Shown here: positions 56,602-64,000 of the stretch, one piece after another
How the letters are laid out: every line of letters begins with the position of its first letter
How positions within the stretch are numbered: position 1 is the stretch's first letter
Origin: Pseudeuparius sepicola
Lineage: Eukaryota > Arthropoda > Insecta > Coleoptera > Anthribidae
Reading direction: 5' to 3'
NCBI GenBank assembly: GCA_963920635.1
Contig: OY987305.1
Coordinates: 27,118,876-27,182,875, forward strand
Length of the DNA stretch: 64,000 nt
Position numbers and translations under genes: made by a program
Notes under the pieces: model-generated
The model's database searches: none
Seen by the model: only the letters and a program-made list of their open reading frames with translations
Told to the model about the DNA's origin: nothing

Positions 56602-58260
56602 TACAGGGTGATTCATTTAACATGGGAAATGCGTTTTTCTCGAAAACGGCTGGAGGAAAATTCGTTCTGTAAAAAGTATGTTGTAGTAGCCAACCTTCGC
56701 TCAAAGTTAGTATATACATTTGACAAAAACCTACACCGACGCTAGGCGTCGAGACGCTCCGAAATTATTTTTCTCAGAACCATAATTTTTTTATTTTAAA
56801 AGGTGGATAAATTAGATGAATTTTTTCCTTCATAAGTATTTTTCTATTCCTAACCGTTCAGAAGTTATATGAGATTTTTTATAATTTATAACTATACATC
56901 ATTTTTTTACCTACCCCACTCAAGTAGGCTGTTTCTGTTAGATCAAGTATCAAGTAGGTATTGGCAGGTATCAAGTAAGTATTAGAGAGCAAGCTATAAT
57001 AAAAAAAAACAATATTAAATAACTATCAAGTTTATTATTGCGCTTAAAATGAAAAAAATACAACAAAAATATGGGTATTATAAACTGAAAGCAAAATAAA
57101 ATTAGGTAAGTATTTATTTTAGAAATTGTTCTATGTAGCCTCCATTATGATCTAAACATAAATTAAAACGTTGCCTGATTTCCTTTTTTGTTACTTTTTT
57201 AATAACATCAGCATTTTTTATTATATTACATGCATTTAAAATTTTCTCTCTGAGGTGGTCTATATTGTTTGATTTTGTTTTATAAACCTCTTGTTTCAGA
57301 GTTCCCCATAGAAAAAAATCTAGGGGCGTCAAGTCTGGAGATCTTGGGGGAAATGTCAAAGTGCCTCCTATTCCAATCCACCTATCTTCAAAATGAATAT
57401 TTACCTAAATAATTTTGCACTGGACGAGCGGTATGACATGGGGCACCGTCCAATTGAAACCACATGTTTCTTCTGACTTGAAGGGGATAACATCTTCTAA
57501 TAATTCAGGAAGTTTATTTTGTAAAAAGCCCAAATATCTTTGCCCAGTTAAGGTGCCCTCATAAAAATATGGACCAATTAAATGACGACCTATTAGGCCA
57601 CACCATACATTTATGCCAAAATGCCCTTGATTTTGAACTGGTCTAATTTTACGAGGGTTTTCATCCGACCAGTGGTGGGTTTTTTCCTGTTGGGTTTGCC
57701 GTGACTCTCGTCCGTCCATAAAATATGCAGATAAATCTTGCAAAAAATTTATTTTTATAATCATGAAACTTTGTAGTTTTTAGAACTCGCTGTATAGTGG
57801 AATATTTTAAATTTAAGTCTCTTAAGGCTTCTCTTATTGATGCATGTGGGTAGTTTTCAAAAAAAAATTGTTATTAACGCAACATTTGCATCTGAAGCAG
57901 CAGATTTTCGCCTGGATCTCTTACCTACAAACCGTAGTACGTAATTTTGGTATTTGATGACAAACTTTTCGATGATAGAATCTTACCAGAAAATGCATCA
58001 GGGTTTTTTACGTAAACTATTTTCTAGCCTAGAAAATATTTTACTTTCTGGAAGAATTCGACCCGGATATCTTTCGGTATATAGTCTTCTCGCCGCTAGA
58101 GAATTCTTACCAGCCTCCCCGTAAATCAGTAACATATATACTTTTTCATTGTGGGTAAACATCACAATTTATAAAGGCGAAGGTTGGCTACTCCAACATA
58201 CTTTTTACAGAACGAATTTTCCTCCAGCCGTTTTCGAGAAAAACGCATTTCCCATGTTAC
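56602..58260 (-). mobile_element. Mariner-type transposon with about 95-bp terminal repeats
   Basis: 56621-56705 (CATGGGAAATGCGTTTTTCT, CGGCTGGAGGAAAATTCG) is inverted at about 58172-58259. The left tip reads TACAGGGTGATTCATTT; on the right the last bases are replaced after GTTAC, so that tip is lost. Inside lies a minus-strand transposase relic. Confidence 0.85.
57114..58162 (-). pseudogene. DUF4817/DDE mariner-type transposase, multiply frameshifted
   Basis: From an ATG at 58160-58162 the frame reads M-F-T-H-N-E-K-V ... I-Y-G-E-A ... L-Y-T-E-R-Y-P-G-R, the insect DUF4817 helix-turn-helix. A stop near 58000 and later shifts lead to 57405-57764, with W-S-D-E-N-P (first catalytic Asp) and G-I-N-V-W-C-G-L-I-G. 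The second Asp (L-D-G-A-P-C-H) is in another frame at about 57440. The third, S-P-D-L-T-P-L-D-F-F-L-W-G, opens 57114-57359. All three acids remain recognisable, so decay is moderate. Length is about normal for the family. Confidence 0.85.
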
Positions 58261-58372
58261 ATAGTTTACCATACATTGCAAGTTAATAAAAGCTTGTAAT
58301 AAAAAAGCTTGTAAAAATAAGAAACTTCCTGGGGTTTCTACCAAATATATTGTTCTTTATCAATACAGATTC

Positions 58373-58416
58373 GTAACTACGCACGTTTCGGCTTTATTTA
58401 GCCATCATCAGGTTAC
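58373..58416 (-). ncRNA. Hammerhead-ribozyme-like motif, unit 1
   Basis: On the minus strand: GTAAC (stem I), CTGATGA core, T, GGCT/AGCC (stem II), GAAA core, ACG/CGT short stem III around TG, A at the cleavage position, then GTTAC closing stem I perfectly. All core positions fit type I hammerheads except one extra T before stem II. The very short stem III is typical of the minimal ribozymes of Penelope-like retroelements. Confidence 0.65.
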
Positions 58417-58672
58417 ATAACCACATGTTAAAAATAATTTAAAATATTTATCAAGAAAATACGTCTGTTTTTTTTTCATTCGCTAAAAGCATAAGAGTGT
58501 TGTTAAAATTGTCCAGGTCTCCTCTATGCTGTTCCATAATTATGGTCCGGTTATTATTCTCCCAAAACCGTTGATTAATTTTCGATTTGTTTCCTGGTAG
58601 ATTTTTTTTTAAAAAATAAGAAAATTCCTAGGGTTTCTACCAAATATATTGTTCTTTATCAATACGGATTCG

Positions 58673-58716
58673 TAACTACGCACGTTTTGGCTTTATATAG
58701 CCATCATCAGGTTACA
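58673..58716 (-). ncRNA. Hammerhead-like motif, unit 2 (core G lost)
   Basis: Same layout as unit 1, but the second core segment reads AAAA instead of GAAA, replacing the catalytic G12. Predicted inactive. Confidence 0.6.
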
Positions 58717-58973
58717 TAACCACATGTTAAAAATAATTTAAAATATTTATTAAGAAAATACGTCTGTTTTTTTCATTCGCTAAAACCATAAGAGAGTTGT
58801 TAAAATTGTTAGGTCTCTTCTAGGCTGTTCCATAATTAATAATTATGGTCCGGTTATTATTCTCCCAAAACCGTTGACTAATTTTCGATTTATTTCCTGT
58901 CAGATTTATTTAAAAAAATAAGAAACCTCCTGGAGTTTCTACCAAATATATTTTTCTTTATCAATACAGATTC

Positions 58974-59017
58974 GTAACTACGCACGTTTCGGATTTATAT
59001 AGCCATCATCAGGTTAC
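58974..59017 (-). ncRNA. Hammerhead-like motif, unit 3 (stem II mismatch)
   Basis: Core CTGATGA and GAAA are intact and stems I and III pair as in unit 1. Stem II reads GGCT against ATCC, with one mismatch. Confidence 0.6.
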
Positions 59018-59292
59018 ATAACCACATGTTAAAAATAATTTAAAATATTTATCAAGAAAATACGTCTGTTTTTTTCATTCTTTAACACCATAAGAGTGTT
59101 GTTAAAATTGTTCAGGTCTCTTCTAGGCTGTTCCATAATTAATTTGCTGCGCATAATTAATAAAAGTAATATTTATAGAATTTGTAGATCCCATTATTAC
59201 ATAACCAAAGATTGTATTAAGTAAAGTAGGTGCGTTAATTCTTTCACTGCAGATTCTAACATCACGTATTATTTTTGGGTAGACGCTACATC

Positions 59293-60130
59293 CTAACAAT
59301 ATATATCTACTCTCCCAAGTACGTTAAATTGGGGATTGGCGAGTATTATCTTAGTAAAATTATAAAGAAATCTATCAAGTTCAACCATTTCAAGAGGTAT
59401 GAAATTTTTACATAGAAAAAGAAGAGCGCGAAAATTAAATGAAATATTTTGATTATTAACTGGCTTAATTGACGAGTTGACAGAACCAAGTTCAACTGTA
59501 GTAGCAAAGATACAACCATATCTTTGGTAGTAGTCATGTCTTCTACTCCATCGATAGTTAAAGAGCTTTGAATTACTAGACAATCATAACATAATTTAGA
59601 AATAAATGAAGACATGGTTCCACAGTCAAGAACATCGCGAAACTTAAGAACTGAAATTATCCTTTACGTCTATAAGCACAGTATAAGGAAAATTGCACTA
59701 GACGCGCCAGAAGTGACGGCGGCACTAATGTTAGTTTAAACATTGCAATTGTTTTGAAATTTCCTTTGACAAAGCAACAAATGGTGTTTAAGCCCGCAAT
59801 GTCGACAAAGTACACTTGATATACATTATTTATAAGTATGAAACGTACTTAAACAGTTATTAGAAACATTTATTTTCTTGCATAGTAATCATAACGTTAA
59901 CCGATAGCTTTGGATTTAAAAGAAGAATACTGATATAGAAAATGATTTTCTTCACAAAGTTTGCATTTCCAATTATTGACAGACATCATTGCGCGTTGAT
60001 GTTGAGGTTTAATTTCGATATATTGCGAAGAGCGAATTGCAAATATCGAAGATTCGTTGACGAATTTTAAGGTATGTAGAGATGAACAGCGTTTATTTAA
60101 CAATTCTTTTTTATTTTCACAATTTCATAT
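59293..60130 (-). pseudogene. BEL/Pao retrotransposon gag zinc knuckle and protease relic
   Basis: The frame 59897-60103 ends gag with W-K-C-K-L-C-E-E-N-H-F-L-Y-Q-Y (Cys47, Cys50, His54; Tyr59 in place of the fourth ligand). After a decayed linker (59700-59890), V-L-D-C-G-T-M-S-S-F-I-S near 59620-59655 corresponds to the protease L-D-S-G-S/A-x-x-x-F-I active-site region of BEL/Pao, with Cys at the usual Ser. A-N-P-Q-F-N-V-L-G-R-V-D-I near 59305-59345 matches its C-terminal half (A-D-P-x-F ... I-D). Frames 59293-59583 and 59346-59615 overlap because of shifts. RT and LTRs are not seen. Confidence 0.75.
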
Positions 60131-60188
60131 TTCTAAACTTTTTAACTCGTACATAAGAATCATGCTTTTTAGCCCATGGAACCCGTAT

Positions 60189-60250
60189 ACTCCGGTAGCT
60201 TAGTTGGTCCAAAGCGGCTACGGCCGGGTTCGAGTTCCGGTTGGAGTCCA
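60189..60250 (+). tRNA. tRNA-like sequence lacking an anticodon arm (pseudogene or SINE head)
   Basis: ACTCCGG pairs with TTGGAGT (seven pairs, two G-U) and is followed by CCA. D arm GCTT/AAGC contains the A-box TAGCTTAGTTGG, and a complete T arm CCGGG-TTCGAGT-TCCGG is present. Only eight bases lie between D and T arms, so there is no anticodon. Its good stems are unusual for a decayed copy. Confidence 0.5.
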
Positions 60251-61200
60251 TTTTTTCAACTGATTATCCTTTACCTGGTATGCCGCAAAAACATCCTTCT
60301 TGTTAAAAATATATTGCTAAATATATTGCTGCGTCTGGACAGAAAACAAGACAAAAATAAATCGGTTTCGTTTCGATTCGACTTTTTGTAAAAGTCCAAA
60401 AATTAATAAATCTCCTCAAAAAAACTTCGACAAGTAGCTAGGGCATCGAAAATTAAGTAAAGGCTTACCCCAGATACTCAACTGTAGCTAGAAATATTGG
60501 TATCCCAACGAACGGGTACCGGGTGCCATCATTCACCACCTCTTTGCCTTTACGTGTCAATTGAACAGCAAGTAAGGACTCCAGTCTTATCAAGGCACAG
60601 CTCGAAGGTATTTAATATATACCATTCGTAAATTAATAATTACGTCTAACGAATCTTTATTTGTATCTTCAACTTTCGCCAGGTACCCAGTACTCTTTAA
60701 AGTCTCACGCATTATTAACAATATAACAATAGCGTCTGGTTTTTTAATTGCCGTTATAGAAAAATACAATATCTATTAGAAAAAAGACAATGTAATCATT
60801 GCAGTTAAAAATATAAATACTGCTTTATTACATATAATTTTCTCAAATCCACAACCAATCACCATGTTTTATTTTCCCCCTCCGTGATTTTGCATGTTTT
60901 CCTTATGAGAGTAATAGGCAATCTGTAAGTTTTTTTATGGAAACTTTGTTTTCGACAAGCAATTTTTGTACGTAGAAATTGTTTGCCGGGAGTTTATCAA
61001 CTTCCAAATAAAATTAATAGGTATATTAGCAACGCAAGCAATCAGGCATGTCAGATGTGACTGCACACGTTATGGCAAAACGGAGTGCCTTCAAGTGCAC
61101 GATTATGTAATATAATATGCATCGCTTAACAAGTTATACACTATAATTTTTTACAACGAAAGGGGCAAAAACTTACAGTCTCGGCTCCACAAACACAGCT
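60251..61200. other. No gene recognised
   Basis: AT-rich, short frames only; nothing structural found. Confidence 0.5.
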
Positions 61201-61212
61201 TTTTTAATATCA

Positions 61213-61258
61213 ACTGTACATAATGTTTCAACCCTCCCAGGGGGTCATCTTCAGCAGT
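61213..61258 (-). ncRNA. Hammerhead-ribozyme-like motif
   Basis: On the minus strand: ACTG (stem I), CTGAAGA core, T, GACCC/GGGTT stem II, GAAA core, ACA/TGT stem III around a 3-base loop, A at the cleavage site, then CAGT closing stem I. Sequence differs from the 58-59 kb copies but the layout, including the extra base before stem II, is the same. Confidence 0.55.
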
Positions 61259-61779
61259 GTAGCATTATAGAAAATGTAAAGCTAGAAAAGAAATATTTTT
61301 GAATTAGGTACCTAGGAACTTATAATTATGGAGTAATGAAGTTATACAATAAAATTGAATAATAAAAGGTGCTTACCTTTCTAGACGTAGACAAATTTAT
61401 GTATGCGAATGTGGAAAATTAATTTGAGTAATAATTATGTAAAAGGCTTCGTCAAAAATTTAAAAAACATATAGGTAACATGATATAGAGGAATCTGAAA
61501 CCAACGAATAAAAAATTAAGTGAAAACAGGCCAATTAAGCTTGGCAGAAAACATGCATCTTACCCCGAGGATATTATGTCGTCGCAATGATCAGAACGTT
61601 AGGAATTAGGAACTATTCGGACATTTGTAAGATTTCTTAGGGGTTCCGAAGAACCAAAAATTTCCTCTTTACGAGGAGGAGACGTCAGGTCACCATTACG
61701 ATTAAACACCAAAGAAAATGTCAGTTGTTTATCAAACGTCAATTTCAAATTGAAGCTCAGGAAAAGAACTTTTATTCTC

Positions 61780-61814
61780 TACGACGTTTCGGTTTATTTA
61801 AAACCTTCTTCAGG
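61780..61814 (-). ncRNA. Hammerhead-like core without stem I
   Basis: Minus strand CTGAAGA, A, GGTTT/AAACC, GAAA, ACG/CGT and A follow the same pattern, but flanking bases do not form stem I. Probably a degraded copy or part of a Penelope-like repeat. Confidence 0.4.
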
Positions 61815-62513
61815 GCTCCAAAATATGGATACAAAGAAGACAATTATTATTTTGTTGTAAACATTTCAACACTTAAGAAAAAGAATAAATAGTAATAAAA
61901 AACAATACATATATACACACGTACACACAATATATACACGATAAAAAACACAAATGCCAAAACGTAAAGTTAACAAAACATAGAGGAAAAAAGGAGTAAA
62001 ACTGAAACTTACCAGAAAAAGTCATCTTGTCCTGCTTGATGTAACAATAAAACCACACATATAGATATAATTAAAAACATTACAGCACAGAAGAATGAGT
62101 TCGCTTCTTTTAAAAAGCATATATACAGGGTGACCGTATTTCGAGTCTTTGCATGGGGATCTTGGTTATCTTAACATGGTAAAAAAATTTTGGCTGGCCC
62201 TTCTCATTTTGAAAATAATGCGAAAAAACTGAAAATTGACGTTTTCGTTTTTATTTTTTTAAACGAAAACGAATAGGGCTGGACATTTCTAAGTTAAACA
62301 TTATTAAGGCACTTTTTTACAAGGAAACTAAATATGACCTCGCATTTTTTTCTCGCCTCCATGGACAAAGATATTATGACGATTAACTTTTATTTTTCTT
62401 ATGGGCGCCATATTGGATTTTTGCATTTTTGAAAAGAGGACTTTTTCTGGTTAAAATGACATGTCACACAATATACTTTACTTTGTTTTTCTTGCCATAA
62501 TATCAAATTAATC

Positions 62514-62659
62514 GTTTTTGCATCGAGTGCCTTGGAAACGTAAGCCCCATAATGTTTGACGTTTTTGCATAGAGTGCCTTGGAAACATAAGCCCCATAAT
62601 GTTTTGACATTTTTGCATAGAATGCCTTGGAAAAATAAGCCCCATAACGTTTGATAGTT
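62514..62659. repeat. Three 47-48-bp tandem repeats in the left arm
   Basis: GTTTTTGCAT(A/C)GAGTGCC followed by TTGGAAACATAAGCCCCATA recurs at 62514, 62561 and 62609. The right arm has only one inverted unit (about 63062-63095), so expansion happened in one arm after the palindrome formed. Confidence 0.9.
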
Positions 62660-62703
62660 TAGTACAATTTTAAGTGCCACGGATACTTTATTTTACCGAC
62701 AAA

Positions 62704-62796
62704 ATGTCATTTTCGCATGAAGAAAAGCGTGACATGATTCAAATTTATTATTCCTCAAATATAAATGATGATGAAGGGATATTTGATGAGCCATAA
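62704..62796 (+). pseudogene. Transposase N-terminal HTH scrap in the hairpin loop
   Basis: A 30-codon frame M-S-F-S-H-E-E-K-R-D-M-I-Q-I-Y-Y-S-S resembles the first helix of DUF4817-type transposase DNA-binding domains (compare M-F-T-H-N-E-K-V at 58162), then stops. Suggests the palindrome derives from a mariner-type autonomous element. Short, so uncertain. Confidence 0.35.
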
Positions 62797-63548
62797 ACAA
62801 TTTATGGAAACGTGCTGCATCGTGCCTTGAGGAACAAGGACAAATTGAACATTTATTGTATAATAGGATTGTCTACTCGTCTAGGTTTTTGTTGTTCTTG
62901 TGTTTTCAGTTTGACTTTTTTTGTGTTAATGTGTTACATGGCAAATGACGTGGTACGTTTATGATTTATTTAATCAATAAATTTAACATTAACTGAATTT
63001 TTACTGAACCGTTAAACAATATTCCAAAGCACACTTCGCAACAATGGGTAATTAGGCTTAGGTATGTTTCCGAGGCACTCTATCCAAAAACGATTAATTT
63101 GATATTATACGGCAAGAAAAACAAAGTAAAGCATATTGTGTGACATATCATTTTTACCAGAAAAAAAATCCTTTCCTCAAAAATGTAAAAATCCAATATG
63201 GCGCCCATATGGCGCCCGTAAGAAAAATAAAAGTTGATCGTCATATCTTTGTCGAGGGAGGCGAGAAAAAATGCTAGATCATATTTAGATTCCTTGTAGA
63301 AAAGTGAATTAATAATGTTTCACTTAGAACTATCCAGCCCTATTCGTTTTCGTTTAAAAAAATAAAAACAAAAACGACAATTTTCAGTTTTTTCGCATTA
63401 TTTTCAAACGATAAGGGCCAGCCAAAATTTTTTTTATCATGTTACTCGGCATCAAATTCCGCAACTTTGCCCCAATTTAATCGATCTCGTATCTCTTAAG
63501 ATAACCAAGATCCCCATGCATAGATTCGAAATACGGTCACCCTGTATA

Positions 63549-64000
63549 TTGTAGACGCAGATAGGTACGGATATTATTTTATTCAGAGAGAAGAAACCGG
63601 AATAGTGTCCGAAGTTCGATGCGGATAGAAAAAAGGGAATAAAAGTAAAGAAGGTTGGTAGGAGAGAAGATTCGCCAGTACTCACCACCATCACAAATTT
63701 AAGTAAAAATGAAATTACAAACGAGGTAATAAACTAACAAGAAAGATACACTCATGAATTCATTGTTGAGATGAGATGAAATTAGAGAGCATTTATTAAA
63801 TTATTAAAAGAAGAACTTAGATTTTCGATATCGCGTTTTGTGTTGACTGTGTTATATTTTTCTTGATGCAGATAATTTCAGCTGGTAATCTTTTTTTGTA
63901 GTTTTTTTTGGGTTGATATAATATGTTAATATTGTCAAAATCAAAGGAATGTCCAAATTCTCTACAATATTGTATGTACCAAAACAGTTGAATTTATAGT
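63549..64000. other. No gene recognised
   Basis: AT-rich to the window edge; one 80-codon minus-strand frame starts here but lies partly in the hairpin arm. Confidence 0.5.

Larger units (their letters stand above)
58316..59145. repeat. Three tandem 300-bp repeats
   Basis: Units start near 58316, 58614 and 58915 (period 300-301). Shared words include GGTTTCTACCAAATATATTG, TTCTTTATCAATAC, AACCACATGTTAAAAATAAT and TTAAAATTGT. The third unit is shorter. Each unit holds one hammerhead-like motif on the minus strand. Tandem head-to-tail copies of ribozyme-bearing units are known from Penelope-like elements and small retrozyme-type repeats. Confidence 0.9.
62123..63546. mobile_element. TA-flanked 1.42 kb hairpin element (TACAGGGTGACCGTATTTCG ends)
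   Basis: TA at 62121-62122 and 63547-63548 flanks TACAGGGTGACCGTATTTCG and its exact complement. The arms match through GGATCTTGGTTATCTTA, GCCAGCCAAAATTTT and GGCGCCATATTGGATTTTT (complements in the right arm), to about 62530 and 63080. The loop is about 400 bases with a transposase-like scrap. The element is larger on the left because of a tandem expansion. Confidence 0.9.

Overview
The window looks like AT-rich arthropod (most likely insect) nuclear DNA. No host protein-coding gene, rRNA or intact tRNA could be recognised. Nearly every coding trace belongs to a decayed mobile element: Ty3/gypsy, BEL/Pao and errantivirus-like LTR elements, R4/Dong-type and a second non-LTR retrotransposon, Tc1/mariner-superfamily, P, hAT, tyrosine-recombinase and possibly Polinton-type pieces. 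There are no bacterial operons and no Shine-Dalgarno-spaced gene strings; splice-type signals and (ATT)n, (TA)n and (TATC)n microsatellites fit an animal genome. Some interspersed-repeat fragments recall Lepidoptera and other insects, but the order cannot be fixed from the sequence alone.

Layout. 1-3643: a gypsy pol remnant cut by a 1.67 kb TA-flanked hairpin element, whose removal rejoins the integrase reading frame. 3644-8154: a candidate DNA transposon and two hairpin elements. 11.9-12.8 kb: a P-like element with a perfect 24-bp terminal repeat, an 8-bp target duplication, a THAP-like first exon, and inside it a 27-bp excision-footprint-like scar with its own 8-bp duplication. 13.1-14.3 kb: a tandem array with about 130-bp monomers, ending against an LTR fragment. 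14.4-25.4 kb: mostly featureless, with scattered element termini and one Polinton-like fragment. 25.4-33 kb: a nested stack in which a mariner-type transposon had its right terminal repeat split by two R4/Dong copies. 33-37 kb: three hairpin elements. 38.9-40 kb and 52.8-53.7 kb: two env-like relics. 42.6-50.2 kb: a (TA)n cruciform, a 280-bp MITE, a 2.17 kb palindrome, and a Dong fragment lying in the (ATT)n tail of another retroelement. 52-60.3 kb: hAT, tyrosine recombinase, tRNA-derived repeat, a mariner relic, a 300-bp tandem array carrying hammerhead-ribozyme-like cores, and a BEL/Pao gag-protease relic. 61-63.5 kb: more hammerhead-like motifs and a last hairpin element.

The most striking theme is eight large near-complete palindromes (0.7-2.2 kb, about 9.4 kb in all). 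Five are cleanly flanked by TA dinucleotides, and two retain scraps of transposase-type DNA-binding domain in or near their loops. Transcription through any of them would give very long hairpin RNA. The hammerhead-like motifs and the P-like footprint are the other signals most worth testing. All functional statements rest on reading motifs by eye; no database search was run.
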